Below are positions 16,947 to 28,393 of a stretch of DNA of 64,000 bases, piece after piece (the first letter of the stretch is position 1; every line of letters starts with the position of its first letter). A program made the translations under genes and the position numbers. The notes under the pieces were generated by a model. It did not search any database and was not told the DNA's origin. It saw nothing but the letters and a program-made list of their open reading frames with translations. The stretch is from Methylorubrum rhodesianum (lineage in GTDB: Bacteria > Pseudomonadota > Alphaproteobacteria > Rhizobiales > Beijerinckiaceae): contig NZ_JACHOS010000002.1 of NCBI RefSeq assembly GCF_014199985.1, positions 186,001-250,000 on the forward strand, read 5' to 3'.

Positions 16947-18317
16947 TCAAGGTCCGATGCCGAGGGACTTCAGCTTCCGGTGCAGAGCCGAGCGCTCCAT
17001 CCCGATGAATTCCGCGGTGCGGGAGATGTTGCCGGAAAAGCGCGCGATCTGCGCGATGAGATATTCACGCTCGAAAATCTCACGCGCTTCGCGCAGGGCG
17101 AGGCTCATCAGCTTCTCGCCGCCCGCACCCGTCGGCGTCGTCGGCACGAGCGCTCCGATCTCCGTCGGCAGCATCTCGGAAGTCACCTCCTGCTCCGGAT
17201 CGCTCTGGGTCAGGATCATCAGCCGCTCGACGTTGTTGCGCAGCTGTCGCACGTTGCCGGGCCAATCGTGCGATTGCAGCACCGCCATGGCGTCCTCGGC
17301 GATGCGCCGCCGCGGGAGACCGGTGGCCGCCGAGATCTGCTCCATGAAGAAGGAGATCAGTTCCGGCACGTCCTCGCGCCGCTCGGCGAGCGACGGGATC
17401 CGGATCGGCACCACCGAGAGGCGGTGGAACAGATCCTCGCGGAAGCGCCCGGCGGCGATCTCCTCCGTCAGGTCACGGGAGGACGATGAGATGATGCGCA
17501 CATCCACGTGCACCCGCGCCGTGCCGCCGACGCGCTGGAAGTTCTGATCGACGAGGACGCGCAGGATCCGGCTCTGCGTCTCCTTGGGCATGTCGGCGAC
17601 TTCGTCGATGTAGAGGGAGCCGCCATGGGCCTCCTCCAGGGCGCCGACGCGCCGCACCCGGCCCTCGCCGCCCTCGACGCCGAACAGCTCGGCTTCCATC
17701 GTCTCCGGCGTGATCGTCGCCGCGTTGATGACAACGAAGGGCCCGCTCGCCCGCGAGGAGGCGGCGTGCAGGGTTCGCGCCGAGAGTTCCTTGCCGGCGC
17801 CGGGCGCACCCGAGATCATCACGCGGGCATTGGTCGGCGCCACGCGCTCGATGGTCTGGCGCAGCTGGTTGACCGCCACGGACGCGCCGACGATGCGGCT
17901 CGCTTGCCCGGAGCGCACCTTGAGGTCGCGCACCTCGCGCTTGAGGCGCGAGGCTTCGAGCGCCCGCTCGGCCACGAGGATCAGGCGGTCGGCCTTGAAC
18001 GGCTTCTCGATGAAGTCGTAGGCGCCGGATTTGATCGCCGCCACCGCGGTCTCGATGTTGCCGTGGCCCGAGATCATGACCACCGGCAGGTCCGGATGGC
18101 CCGCCTTGATCAGGTCGAGCACTTGCAGCCCGTCGAGACGCGAGCCCTGGAGCCAGATATCGAGGAAGACGAGGTGGGGCCGGCGCGATTCGATCGCCGC
18201 CAGCGCCTCGTCGGAGCCGGCGGCCGTGCGGGTTCGGTGCCCCTCGTCGTCCAGGATGCCCGCGACGAGATCGCGGATGTCGGCCTCGTCGTCGACGATC
18301 AGGATGTCGGCGCTCAT
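16947..18317 (-). CDS. ntrX: Response regulator NtrX of the NtrY/NtrX system
   Basis: NtrX is the receiver partner of NtrY, linked in alphaproteobacteria to nitrogen metabolism, redox state and cell-envelope control. The 456-residue protein has a receiver domain (LIVDDEADIR, phosphoacceptor D53 in VFLDIWLQG), an AAA+ central domain with the Walker A-like GAPGAGKE and Walker B SLYIDEVADMP, and a C-terminal Fis-type helix-turn-helix (SRTAEFIGMERSALHRKLKSLG). The GAFTGA loop needed to contact sigma-54 is replaced by GVEGGEGRVRR. That matches other NtrX proteins and argues against a classical sigma-54 activator role. The gene overlaps ntrY by four bases (ATGA). Confidence 0.95.
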   Translation of the reverse strand: MSADILIVDDEADIRDLVAGILDDEGHRTRTAAGSDEALAAIESRRPHLVFLDIWLQGSRLDGLQVLDLIKAGHPDLPVVMISGHGNIETAVAAIKSGAYDFIEKPFKADRLILVAERALEASRLKREVRDLKVRSGQASRIVGASVAVNQLRQTIERVAPTNARVMISGAPGAGKELSARTLHAASSRASGPFVVINAATITPETMEAELFGVEGGEGRVRRVGALEEAHGGSLYIDEVADMPKETQSRILRVLVDQNFQRVGGTARVHVDVRIISSSSRDLTEEIAAGRFREDLFHRLSVVPIRIPSLAERREDVPELISFFMEQISAATGLPRRRIAEDAMAVLQSHDWPGNVRQLRNNVERLMILTQSDPEQEVTSEMLPTEIGALVPTTPTGAGGEKLMSLALREAREIFEREYLIAQIARFSGNISRTAEFIGMERSALHRKLKSLGIGP

Positions 18318-20713
18318 GGCTGCATCTCCGCGACGCGTCGCGCTTCCATGGCGCCCTCCGTGTTCTTGTCCATCGTTGTCCCGTCACGCGCGTCCGGCGC
18401 CGCGGAGCGAGTCCGCTCCCCTCCCGCGCCGGGCTCGATATTCTGTCCGTCCTGCCGACCGACCTCCCGCGGCAGCCGCATGCGGACCTGTCCGCCGCGC
18501 CCCTCCGGGTTGTCGTTCAGCTCGATCCCTCCTCCGTGCTCCTCGAGCACCTTGGAGACGATCGCGAGTCCGAGGCCGGTCCCGCCCTCGCGGGTCGTCA
18601 TATAGGGTTCGAGCAGGCGCTGGCGCCCCTCTGCCGGAAAGCCTTTTCCGTTGTCGGTGACTTCGATCACCACGAAGGCGTCCTCGACGATCAGCTTCAG
18701 CGCCACCCGGCCCTTGCCGCCCTCGGCGGTCAGCACGTCCTCGGGCACCGCCTGGACCGCCTCGACGGCGTTCTTGAGGATGTTGGTGAGCGCCTGGGAG
18801 AACAGCCTCACGTCGAAGGCGGCCACCACGCGGCCCTGCGCGTCGGCGCCGACGGTGTCGAACGGGAAGTCCAGATCGGGATGCGCCATGCGCAGCATGA
18901 ACAGGTTCTGGCGGGCGATCTCGGCCAGATCCTGCTGCGTGATGGCGGGTTTTGGCATCCGAGCGAAGGACGAGAACTCGTCCACCATCCGCTTGATCTC
19001 ATCGACCTGCCGCACGATCGTCGCGGTGCACTGCTCGAACACCTCCTTGTCGGCGGTAATCACTTTTCCGTACTTGCGCCGGATGCGCTCGGCCGAGAGC
19101 TGGATCGGCGTGAGCGGATTCTTGATCTCGTGGGCGATTCGGCGGGCGACATCCGCCCAGGCGGAGGTCCGTTGCGCGGCGACGAGATCGGTGATGTCGT
19201 CGAGCGTCACCACGTAACCCCGCGCCTCACCCTGCGCCTGCTCGCTGGTGACGCGGACAGCGATCGTGCGCTCCCGCCCGCCGCGCACGAGCTGGATCTG
19301 CTGCTGCAGCGCGCGTTGCCGTCCCTCCGCCTCGGGGAACAGCGCGGCGATCTCCGGCACGACGTCCGTCAGGGGCTTGCCGACCAGTTCCCTCGCCGAC
19401 AGGCCGAGCGTCCGTTCCGCGCCCGGATTGGCGATGGTGATGACGCCGTCGGCATCGACACCGAGCACGCCCGGCGACACGCCCGAAAGCACCGCCTCGG
19501 TGAAGCGGCGGCGGCGGTCGATCAGGTCGTTGGCGGCCCGCAGCCCGTCGTGCTGACGGCGCAGTTCCTGCGTCATCGTGTTGAAGCTCTCGCCGAGATG
19601 GGCGAGGTCGCCGTCGGATTTCCGGGCCGGAACCCGGGCGTAGAAATTGCCGGCGGCGACCTCGTCGGCGGCGTTGATGAGCCGGCGGATCGGGGCGACG
19701 AAGCGGTTGGCGAAGTTCAGCCCGAACCACACCGCCGAGAGCAGGGTGATCAGCGCGATCAGGATGAAGACCGAGGCGAAGGCGATCTGCACGTAGCGGC
19801 GCAGCTCGTCGTAGGTGAGGTACTCGGCCGCCGCCGCGCGGGCGACACCGGGAAAGTCGATGGCGAGCTGGCTGACCTCGCGCTGCACCAGCAGCACGGC
19901 GTTGTCGTAGGCCGGCATCCGCATCAGCGCCGCGAAGACCCGGCCCTCGTTCGGCAGCAGACAGATCGGATCGCTCGACTTCGCCGCATCCTCGAAGGCG
20001 GCCGCCGAGGGCAGCCGCGTCTGCTTGAGCACGTCGATATTGGCGCGCGCCACCACCTCGTTGGGCCCGCGCATGATCTTGACGATCGGCAGCCCGAGCG
20101 CCTGGGCCCGTGTCGTCATGAAGTTCTCAAACCACTCGCGGTTGACGTCGAAATTCGGCCGCGCGCGGGTCAGGTCGTCGGCGAAGATGCGAATTTCACG
20201 GGCAAGCGACTGGCAGTGGTTCTCCTGGTACGCATCCGCCACCTGCACGGATTTCAGCACCACGTCGCGGACGCGGTCCGTGAAGCCCAGCGACAGGCCG
20301 ACATCGATCGTGACCGAGGCGACGATGGCGAGCAGGATCGTCGGCAGGATCGCGATCAGGCTGAACAGACCGACGATGCGGGTGTGGAGCCGCGCGACCG
20401 AGGCGTGAGTGCGCCGGGCATGCAGGAAGACCCGCGCCTCCCAGGCGATCACCACCACGAGGGCGAGAACCAGAATCGCGTTGACCGAGAGAAGCGCGAC
20501 GCCCGTGGTCGGCGTCCGCGTGATCTGGATGATGCCCGCCAGAATGAGGAAGGTGACGGACGCCGAGATCAGCGCCGTGAGCACCACCGCCGCCCCGATC
20601 CAGCCGGGCCCCCGCGGCGGAGAGTCGAAGCGGCGCGCGGCCGCCTCCGCGCCGTCCTCCACGGACGGTGCATCGGACGGCGCTTCTTGAGAACGTCGCG
20701 ACAGCAGCGGCAT
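18314..20713 (-). CDS. ntrY: Membrane sensor histidine kinase NtrY
   Basis: NtrY is the sensor for NtrX. In its 799 residues there are N-terminal transmembrane helices near 38-60, 68-90 and 110-135, a periplasmic sensing region of about 170 residues, and a further helix near 305-330. A HAMP domain (FVAPIRRLINAADEVAAG), a PAS domain near residues 400-500, the DHp histidine in [15 protein letters not shown] and the ATPase with NILKNAVEAV and GTGLGLAIVSKVLEEHGG follow. The last 60 residues form a charged, disordered tail after the kinase that is longer than in many homologues. The gene overlaps ntrX by ATGA. It is separated from ntrC by a helicase gene, unlike the usual ntrB-ntrC-ntrY-ntrX run. 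Confidence 0.95.
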   Translation of the reverse strand: MPLLSRRSQEAPSDAPSVEDGAEAAARRFDSPPRGPGWIGAAVVLTALISASVTFLILAGIIQITRTPTTGVALLSVNAILVLALVVVIAWEARVFLHARRTHASVARLHTRIVGLFSLIAILPTILLAIVASVTIDVGLSLGFTDRVRDVVLKSVQVADAYQENHCQSLAREIRIFADDLTRARPNFDVNREWFENFMTTRAQALGLPIVKIMRGPNEVVARANIDVLKQTRLPSAAAFEDAAKSSDPICLLPNEGRVFAALMRMPAYDNAVLLVQREVSQLAIDFPGVARAAAAEYLTYDELRRYVQIAFASVFILIALITLLSAVWFGLNFANRFVAPIRRLINAADEVAAGNFYARVPARKSDGDLAHLGESFNTMTQELRRQHDGLRAANDLIDRRRRFTEAVLSGVSPGVLGVDADGVITIANPGAERTLGLSARELVGKPLTDVVPEIAALFPEAEGRQRALQQQIQLVRGGRERTIAVRVTSEQAQGEARGYVVTLDDITDLVAAQRTSAWADVARRIAHEIKNPLTPIQLSAERIRRKYGKVITADKEVFEQCTATIVRQVDEIKRMVDEFSSFARMPKPAITQQDLAEIARQNLFMLRMAHPDLDFPFDTVGADAQGRVVAAFDVRLFSQALTNILKNAVEAVQAVPEDVLTAEGGKGRVALKLIVEDAFVVIEVTDNGKGFPAEGRQRLLEPYMTTREGGTGLGLAIVSKVLEEHGGGIELNDNPEGRGGQVRMRLPREVGRQDGQNIEPGAGGERTRSAAPDARDGTTMDKNTEGAMEARRVAEMQP

Positions 20714-20775
20714 CGCTGATGCGGGGCCACAACAGTGTGGCGAAATTAATACGAATCAGCCGCGCTTGCGTCCGA

Positions 20776-22413
20776 TCACGCAGCGAGACTGCCCCACCGG
20801 CGAAGGTCGCGGAACCGCCGCCCATCGGCGAAGCGCACCGTGACGCTTTCCGAAAGCCGGCCGGCGGCATCGATCTTCAGGCTGTCCGGCCGCTCCAGTT
20901 CGTCTGCCCGTTCCAGGGCGGCGTTGACCGACATCGGCACCGGCTCGGCGCCGCCGAAGGCACGCCACCACAGCACCGCCTTCTCGCGGGCATGTCCCGA
21001 GTGTTCCAGGCAGACCTCGACCCGGCAGCCGCCACCACGCCAGCGCAAGGCGACTTGGAGCCGGTCCGGGCCGTAGCCGCCGGGACCGCGATCGAGACGC
21101 CAGCCGGTCACCTCGCGCCAGGGCGCGATCGTGTCCGACAGGATTGGCAGGGCATCCTCGGCGCTCGCGGCGTGCGGCGCCTCCTCGTCCTCCGCCTCCG
21201 GCTCGACCCAGCAGGATTCGCAGGTGCTGGCATTCAGCGCGATCAGCGCGCCGCAGCCGGGACAGGGCTTGGCCCGCACGACGCCGTGTGCGGCAGGGCC
21301 GAGGGCGACGCTGCGGGCGGTCACCGCGTCGACAGGGCCATGCATCCGCACCAGCCCGGCATAGTCGAGCACGATCGCGTCCGCCTTGCCGGGCGCCCGG
21401 CGAAGAGCCCGGCCGACCTGCTGCACGTAGAGCCCGGCCGATTGGGTCGGGCGCAGCAGCGCGATGAGATCGACCTCCGGCACGTTGAAACCGGTCGAGA
21501 GCACGCCGACCGAGACGAGGCAGCGGATCCGGCCGGCACGAAAATCCCGCACGATGCGGTCGCGCTCGCGCTTGCCCATCTCGCCGGTCACAGCTTCGCA
21601 CGTGAGTCCCTCTGCGCGGATCGCGTCGCGCACGGAGACGGCGTGGGACAGGCCGGCACAGAAGGCGAGCCAAGCCCGCCGCTCGCGGCCATAGCCGACC
21701 ATTTCCTCGACCGCCGCGCGGGTGATCCACTCGCGGTTCACCGCCGCCTCCAGCGCCGAAGGGATGTAATCGCCGCCGCGCTTCGGCACGCCCGACACGT
21801 CGAGGCTGAGCGCCGTCGCCTTGCAGACGAGGGGCGCGAGATATCCTTGATGGATCAGGTCGCCGACGAGCGATTCGTGGACGATCCGCTCGAACACCCG
21901 GCCGTCGCCCTCGTCGAGGCGTCCGGAATCGAGGCGGTAGGGCGTCGCTGTGAAGCCCGCGACTTTGAGATCCGGGTTGCCGGCCCGTGCCGCGGCGAGG
22001 AAACGGCCGTAGCCGGTCTCGCTCGCGCGCGGTACGAGATGGGCCTCATCGATGACGATGAAGTCGATGGCGCCGAACAGATCGGCGCGGTCGCGCACCG
22101 ACTGAATCGAGCAGAAGACGACCTGCGCATCCGCCTCGCGCCGTCCGACGCCGGCGGAGAAGATGCCGGCAGGCGCCTCCGGCCAGTAGGCCAGCAACTC
22201 GCCGTGGTTCTGCACCACGAGTTCGCGGACATGGGTGAGGACGCAGATCCGCGCCCCCGGCACCCGCTCGAGCCATTCACGGATCAGGGCGGCGATGACG
22301 AGCGCCTTGCCCGCGCCGGTCGGCAGCACGACGAGGCCGGGGCCACCGCCCTGGTCCCAATGCCGGTCGAGCGCGTCGAGGGCGGCGCGCTGGTACTCGC
22401 GAAGGCGCAGCAT
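20776..22413 (-). CDS. Superfamily 2 DEAH-type helicase with zinc ribbon
   Basis: This 545-residue protein has two RecA-like domains of the SF2 type related to the UvrB/SSL2 restriction-helicase group. Motifs in order are the Walker A-like PTGAGKA (31-37), DEAH (122-125), FTATPYRLD and the motif VI-like YVQQVGRALR. Two CxxC pairs (CPGC and CESC, about residues 388-409) form a zinc ribbon, and an uncharacterised C-terminal domain of about 120 residues follows. In the Walker A the residue after the lysine is alanine rather than the usual Thr/Ser. The gene lies on the same strand between ntrC and ntrY, which are normally adjacent, so it looks inserted. A nucleic-acid repair or defence role is possible; neither is shown. 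Confidence 0.88.
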   Translation of the reverse strand: MLRLREYQRAALDALDRHWDQGGGPGLVVLPTGAGKALVIAALIREWLERVPGARICVLTHVRELVVQNHGELLAYWPEAPAGIFSAGVGRREADAQVVFCSIQSVRDRADLFGAIDFIVIDEAHLVPRASETGYGRFLAAARAGNPDLKVAGFTATPYRLDSGRLDEGDGRVFERIVHESLVGDLIHQGYLAPLVCKATALSLDVSGVPKRGGDYIPSALEAAVNREWITRAAVEEMVGYGRERRAWLAFCAGLSHAVSVRDAIRAEGLTCEAVTGEMGKRERDRIVRDFRAGRIRCLVSVGVLSTGFNVPEVDLIALLRPTQSAGLYVQQVGRALRRAPGKADAIVLDYAGLVRMHGPVDAVTARSVALGPAAHGVVRAKPCPGCGALIALNASTCESCWVEPEAEDEEAPHAASAEDALPILSDTIAPWREVTGWRLDRGPGGYGPDRLQVALRWRGGGCRVEVCLEHSGHAREKAVLWWRAFGGAEPVPMSVNAALERADELERPDSLKIDAAGRLSESVTVRFADGRRFRDLRRWGSLAA

Positions 22414-22540
22414 GGCGCGCCTTTAGCGAAGCGCGGCCGTGGAGAACAGAGGGGGAATGCGGGGGTGTTGTTTTCGAATTCAGCCTGATGCGCTGTGCGC
22501 CCGAGATGCCGCAGCGGAGCGAACCATCTCAGCGCTCGTC

Positions 22541-22646
22541 ATTCCGGGGCGCTGATCAGCGAACCCGGAAGCCATGACAGGCCGCGACGGTGAGCGGCAA
22601 CCGCGCATCACGGGTGGATTCCGGGTTCCGCTGCGCGGCCCCGGAA
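22541..22646. repeat. Pair of GC palindromes, REP/BIME-like intergenic element
   Basis: Two hairpins with related arms lie between the helicase and ntrC. The first (22541-22570) runs from ATTCCGGGGCGCT to AGCGAACCCGGAA; the second (22618-22646) runs from ATTCCGGG to CCCCGGAA. Both arms match the TTCCGGG/CCCGGAA palindrome that recurs between genes in this group of genomes. Whether more copies exist outside the window cannot be seen. The element may end the ntrC transcript. Confidence 0.5.
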
Positions 22647-22684
22647 GGACGATGGTGGTTCACCGATCCACCGAAGCGCACGCG

Positions 22685-24157
<1,473 letters not shown>

Positions 24158-24167
24158 GGCTCTCGAC

Positions 24168-25301
24168 TCAGCGCTCCGCAGCCGATTCACGCCCGTCGCG
24201 GGCGCTCGACATGGGCAGCAGGATCCGGAAGGCAGTGCGGCGGGGAACGGGATCGCATTCGACGATGCCCCCATGGTCGCCGACGATCTTGGCCACCAAT
24301 GCAAGTCCGAGGCCGGAACCCTGCGCCTTGGTGGTGACGAAGGGATCAAACAGGTCGGACAGCATGTCGGGCGGAATGCCCGGCCCGTTGTCGCGCACCG
24401 CGACCTCGATGGGCAGGCTGACCCGTTCGCGGGAGCCCGGGATCTGCAGGCGCAGGCCCGTGCGGAAGGCGGTGGAGAGGGTGATCTCGCCCTCGACGGT
24501 GTCCGTGCCGATCGCCTCGGCGGCGTTCTTCACGAGGTTGAGAATCACCTGAATCAGCTGGTCCCGGTTGCCGAGAACGGGCGGCAGCGACGGGTCGTAG
24601 TTCTCGATGAAGCGGATGTGACGGGCAAAGCCCGACTGCGCCGAGCGCTTCACCTGATCGAGCACGCCGTGCACGTTGACGGGTCCGCGCTCCACCGGCC
24701 GCTCGTCGCCGAACAGCTCCATCCGCTCGACGATGCGCACGATCCGGTCCGACTCGTCGCAGATCAGGCGGGTGAGAAGGCGATCTTCGTCATCGCGCTC
24801 CTGTTCGAGCAGTTGCGCCGCGCCACGGATGCCGGCGAGCGGGTTCTTGATCTCGTGGGCGAGCATGGCCCCCAGCGCGATCATCGAGCGCGCGGCACCG
24901 CGATGGGTCAGTTGCCGGTTCATCTTGTCGGCGATGGTGCGCTCCTGGAGCATCAGCACCACCGAGTCGTCCTCGTCGCGCAGCGGTGTCGCGAAGACGT
25001 CGACGCTGCGCTCCTGCCCCGAGCGGGGCTGCACCAACTCGACCCGGTATTCCGAGACGCTGGAGCGGCGGCGGCGCACTTCGGCGACGAGCGCGATGAT
25101 GGGCGAGGAGAAGGGGATGATGTCGCGCAGCCGCCCGCGCAGCATGAGCCGGGCAGAGGCGTCGAAGAACAGCTCCGCGGCGTGATTGACCCGCAGGATC
25201 CGCTCGTCCGGCCCGATCGTGAGCACCGGCAGCGGCAACGAGTTCAGCACCGCCTCGGCCGGTGGAGAAATTCCGGGCGCGGGCTCGTCGGAAAAGGGCA
25301 T
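24168..25301 (-). CDS. ntrB: Nitrogen regulation sensor histidine kinase NtrB
   Basis: NtrB is the soluble kinase-phosphatase that controls NtrC in response to PII protein. The 377-residue protein starts with a PAS domain ([21 protein letters not shown]). Then comes the DHp domain with the phosphorylated His in [20 protein letters not shown], and the ATPase with the N-box [10 protein letters not shown] and G-boxes DNGPGIPP and [12 protein letters not shown]. No transmembrane segment is present. Its ATG shares one base with the stop of dusB (TGATG), so it is translationally coupled to dusB, the classic nifR3-ntrB arrangement. Confidence 0.96.
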   Translation of the reverse strand: MPFSDEPAPGISPPAEAVLNSLPLPVLTIGPDERILRVNHAAELFFDASARLMLRGRLRDIIPFSSPIIALVAEVRRRRSSVSEYRVELVQPRSGQERSVDVFATPLRDEDDSVVLMLQERTIADKMNRQLTHRGAARSMIALGAMLAHEIKNPLAGIRGAAQLLEQERDDEDRLLTRLICDESDRIVRIVERMELFGDERPVERGPVNVHGVLDQVKRSAQSGFARHIRFIENYDPSLPPVLGNRDQLIQVILNLVKNAAEAIGTDTVEGEITLSTAFRTGLRLQIPGSRERVSLPIEVAVRDNGPGIPPDMLSDLFDPFVTTKAQGSGLGLALVAKIVGDHGGIVECDPVPRRTAFRILLPMSSARDGRESAAER

Positions 25302-26329
25302 CAGGCCGCCTCGCCGAGGGGCGTCGTCGCCCGCCCGGCCGGTTCGAGAAATGCGCGCCGCAGGAGGCTGAGGGCCTCCGCGGGATCGTGGGTGGTGACG
25401 AGGCGGCGGCGGTCGTCCGGGCTCAACCCGTCGGCCGCGTCGGCGTAGGCCGCGAGATGCTTGCGGGCGTGGCGCACGCCCATCGCCGGGCCGTAGAGGG
25501 CGATCAGACCCTCGTAATGCTCCGCCGCGACCATCGCGCGCTGCTCGGCCGTGAGTGGTACGGCGGCGCGGCCGGCAAGCCCGGCGGCGATCTCTCCGAC
25601 GAGCCAGGGACGCCCGACCGCCGCCCGCCCGACCATGACGCCCGCCGCACCGGATTGCGCGAGGCAGGCACGCGCCTCGTCCAGGCTCGCGACGTCGCCG
25701 TTGGCGATGACGGGGATGCGGACCGCCTCGACCACGGGCCGGATCGCCGACCAATCGGCCCTGCCCTTGTAGAATTGCTGGCGGGTGCGGCCGTGGACCG
25801 TCACGCCGTTGAGCCCGATCGCGTCGGCGCGCCGCGCCAGCTCGGCGGCGTTGAGGCTCGCATGATCCCAGCCTAGCCGCATCTTCACGGTGACCGGGGT
25901 ATCGACGGCGTCCCGCACCGCGGCGAGGAGGCGCGCCGCGTGGTCGAGGTCGCGCATCAGCGCCGAGCCGGATTCGCCTCCGGTCACGGTCTTGGCGGGA
26001 CAGCCCATGTTGATGTCGATGGCATCCGCCCCGTTCGCCACGGCGATGCGGGCCGCCTCGGCCATCGGTTCGGGCGCGCAGCCGGCGAGCTGCACCACGT
26101 GGGGGTCCACGCCCGCGCCCTCGGCCCGGACCTGCGATTCGGCATCACCCTTCGCAAGCTCCGCCGCCGCGACCATCTCGGACACCACCGCACTGGCCCC
26201 GAGGCGCTGGGCGAGACGGCGCATGTGGAGGTCGGTCACACCTGACAGAGGCGCCAGCAGGACCGGCGGGCTTTCCGCCCCCGGATCGTTCGCCCCGCGC
26301 AGTGCGCTCAAATAATGGTCACGTGTCAT
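25301..26329 (-). CDS. dusB: tRNA-dihydrouridine synthase DusB (NifR3)
   Basis: DusB reduces specific uridines in the D-loop of tRNA using FMN and NADPH. The 342-residue protein shows the TIM-barrel family signatures: [16 protein letters not shown] at the start, [13 protein letters not shown] with the catalytic Cys, [28 protein letters not shown] and IPVIANGDV. The ATG at 26329 starts the family-like N-terminus ([10 protein letters not shown]) and lies 128 bases from the divergent ispDF gene. It is the first gene of the dusB-ntrB-ntrC transcript, so nitrogen-regulator expression is tied to it, as in other alphaproteobacteria. Confidence 0.95.
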   Translation of the reverse strand: MTRDHYLSALRGANDPGAESPPVLLAPLSGVTDLHMRRLAQRLGASAVVSEMVAAAELAKGDAESQVRAEGAGVDPHVVQLAGCAPEPMAEAARIAVANGADAIDINMGCPAKTVTGGESGSALMRDLDHAARLLAAVRDAVDTPVTVKMRLGWDHASLNAAELARRADAIGLNGVTVHGRTRQQFYKGRADWSAIRPVVEAVRIPVIANGDVASLDEARACLAQSGAAGVMVGRAAVGRPWLVGEIAAGLAGRAAVPLTAEQRAMVAAEHYEGLIALYGPAMGVRHARKHLAAYADAADGLSPDDRRRLVTTHDPAEALSLLRRAFLEPAGRATTPLGEAA

Positions 26330-26457
26330 TGTGCACAAGAAATAGCCAAATGGCGGCCGGACGCAAGCGCTTGCTGCGTTTGCCTTCGCGCTTCTTGACG
26401 CATAGAGACGCGGCGATCCGCATCCGTCCCCAGAAGATTTCCATTCGAGGCCCCAGC

Positions 26458-27783
26458 ATGTCCGACGAAGCCGCGCCGCGTGGCCCCGGGGACGACACGG
26501 TGGCGGCCGTCGTCGTGGCAGCCGGCAAGGGACTGCGCGTCGGCGGTGATCTGCCGAAGCAGTACCGCCGCGTCGGTGGCCGGGCCGTCCTGACGCGGAC
26601 CCTGGCGGCGCTGGCGCGATCCGCCCGCATCGCCCGAATCCAGCCGGTGATCGCGCCGGATGCGGCGGATTTCTATCGCGAATGTATCGCCGAACTCGAC
26701 CCGGCCGATCGTCGGAAGCTGGCCGAGCCGGTGCCCGGTGGGGCCACGCGCCAGCAATCGGTGGCCGCGGGTCTCGAAGGGCTCGCGCGCGGCGGCGCAC
26801 CGGACTTGGTGCTCGTCCATGACGCGGCGCGGCCCTTCGTGGACGAGGAGTTGATCATCCGAGCGATTGCAGCGGGGAGCCAGCACGGCGCGTCGGTGCC
26901 GGGCGTCGCCGTATCCGACACGATCAAGCTCGTCGAGGAGATCGCGCCGGGGATCGGGAGGGTCCACGAGACCCCGGCTCGCGAGAAGCTGAGGGCGGTG
27001 CAGACGCCGCAGAGTTTCCGATTCGGCCTGCTCCTCGACGCTCATCGCCGGGCGGTGGCCGAGGGACGCGACGGCTTCACGGATGACGGTGCACTCGCCG
27101 AGTGGGCCGGGCTGCCGGTCGTCGTGTTCGAGGGCGACGCGCGAAATCGCAAGATCACCCAGGCCGCAGACCTGATCGAGGCGGACCGGGCATTCTCCGG
27201 ACGGACTTTCTCTGAACCGGCGGCCGCGATATCTGATGCTGCCATGACCACCTACGTGACTCGCCTCGGCACCGGCTTCGACGTCCACGCCTTCACGGAG
27301 GGCGACCATGTCTGGCTCGGCGGCGTGAAGATCCCCGCCGATCGCGGCGTGCTCGCCCATTCCGACGGTGACGTGGCCCTGCACGCGCTGACCGACGCGC
27401 TGCTCGGCGCCATCGCCGACGGCGATATCGGCACGCACTTTCCGCCCTCCGACGAGACGTGGCGCGGCGCGGCCTCCGACCAGTTCCTCGCCCATGCCTG
27501 CCATCTGGTGCGGGCGCGCGGCGGCAAAATCGATCATCTCGACGTGACCGTTCTGGCGGAGGCGCCGCGGATCGGCCAGCACCGCGAGGCGATCCGCGCG
27601 CGCATCGCCGAGCTGGCCGGCGTGCCGCTCTCCTCCGTCTCGATCAAGGCGACGACCACGGAGAAGCTCGGCTTCGTCGGCCGCGCCGAGGGCCTCGCTG
27701 CCCAGGCTGCCGCCACGGTGCGCCTGCCGGAGATCTGCGCCGAGATCGAGACCGAGGCGGAAACGAACGAGCGGCGCTCTTGA
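26458..27783 (+). CDS. ispDF: Bifunctional MEP cytidylyltransferase / MECDP synthase IspDF
   Basis: This fusion catalyses two steps of the non-mevalonate isoprenoid pathway: CTP-dependent activation of methylerythritol phosphate and cyclisation to the 2,4-cyclodiphosphate. Residues 1 to about 260 are the IspD domain, with the nucleotide loop [28 protein letters not shown] and VQTPQSF. The IspF domain begins near residue 264, with GFDVHAF, the metal site [17 protein letters not shown] and [14 protein letters not shown]. At 441 residues it is slightly longer than typical because of a short linker. The ATG at 26458 follows the divergent dusB promoter region. The CinA-type gene overlaps its stop. 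Confidence 0.96.
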   Translation: MSDEAAPRGPGDDTVAAVVVAAGKGLRVGGDLPKQYRRVGGRAVLTRTLAALARSARIARIQPVIAPDAADFYRECIAELDPADRRKLAEPVPGGATRQQSVAAGLEGLARGGAPDLVLVHDAARPFVDEELIIRAIAAGSQHGASVPGVAVSDTIKLVEEIAPGIGRVHETPAREKLRAVQTPQSFRFGLLLDAHRRAVAEGRDGFTDDGALAEWAGLPVVVFEGDARNRKITQAADLIEADRAFSGRTFSEPAAAISDAAMTTYVTRLGTGFDVHAFTEGDHVWLGGVKIPADRGVLAHSDGDVALHALTDALLGAIADGDIGTHFPPSDETWRGAASDQFLAHACHLVRARGGKIDHLDVTVLAEAPRIGQHREAIRARIAELAGVPLSSVSIKATTTEKLGFVGRAEGLAAQAAATVRLPEICAEIETEAETNERRS

Positions 27784-28331
27784 TCGCCGATGCCGCTCTG
27801 CTCGCCCGCGCCGAGGCGCTGATTCGGGCCTACGCGGCGGCGGAACGAAAACTCGCGACCGCCGAGTCCTGCACCGGCGGTCTCGTCGCCGCACTGCTGA
27901 CGGCGGTGCCCGGCTCCTCTGCTGTGGTGGAGCGCGGCTTCGTCACCTATTCCAATGAGGCGAAGGCCGAATCGATCGGCGTGCCGATGGACCTCATCGC
28001 GACGCACGGTGCGGTGAGCGAGCCGGTGGCCCGCGCCATGGCGGAGGGTGCGCTCGAGGCGTCACGAGCCGACGTCGCGGTCTCGGTTACCGGGATCGCC
28101 GGGCCCGGGGGCGGCAGCGCCGCGAAGCCGGTCGGCCTCGTCCATTTCGGGCTTGCCGCGAAGGGCGCGGCGACTCGGCATCTCGAGCGGCGCTTCGGCG
28201 ATCTGGGGCGGTCGGAGATCCGGCGGCTCTCGGTGGCGCAGGCGCTGACGCTGCTGGAGGAGGCAGTCGGTCTCCAGCTGCGTTGCGAGCCGAAGGGCGA
28301 GGCAATCCAGCCGCGCGACACCGCCGTATAA
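27780..28331 (+). CDS. pncC: CinA C-terminal domain protein, nicotinamide-nucleotide amidase type
   Basis: This is a stand-alone CinA C-terminal domain of 183 residues. The family includes NMN deamidases (PncC) that recycle pyridine nucleotides. The signature residues are present: [16 protein letters not shown] near the N-terminus, [12 protein letters not shown], and [20 protein letters not shown]. The start is taken as a TTG whose last bases overlap the ispDF stop (TTGA); no in-frame ATG fits the family N-terminus. The order ispDF-cinA is common in alphaproteobacteria. The enzymatic role is inferred from the family. Confidence 0.85.
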   Translation: MIADAALLARAEALIRAYAAAERKLATAESCTGGLVAALLTAVPGSSAVVERGFVTYSNEAKAESIGVPMDLIATHGAVSEPVARAMAEGALEASRADVAVSVTGIAGPGGGSAAKPVGLVHFGLAAKGAATRHLERRFGDLGRSEIRRLSVAQALTLLEEAVGLQLRCEPKGEAIQPRDTAV

Positions 28332-28393
28332 GGCGAGTGCTGGAATGCTCCGGTGCCGCCTCGCGATGACGGCGGTGGCGTCGAGCCCTTCTC

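Noticed and set aside
18536-20719. A 727-codon frame antisense to ntrY
   Set aside because: The sense strand is a complete NtrY kinase; the antisense product is low-complexity and unlike any family.
20776-22413. Prophage or defence island around the helicase
   Set aside because: No integrase, nuclease, methyltransferase or other phage or defence gene lies beside it; its neighbours are ntrC and ntrY.
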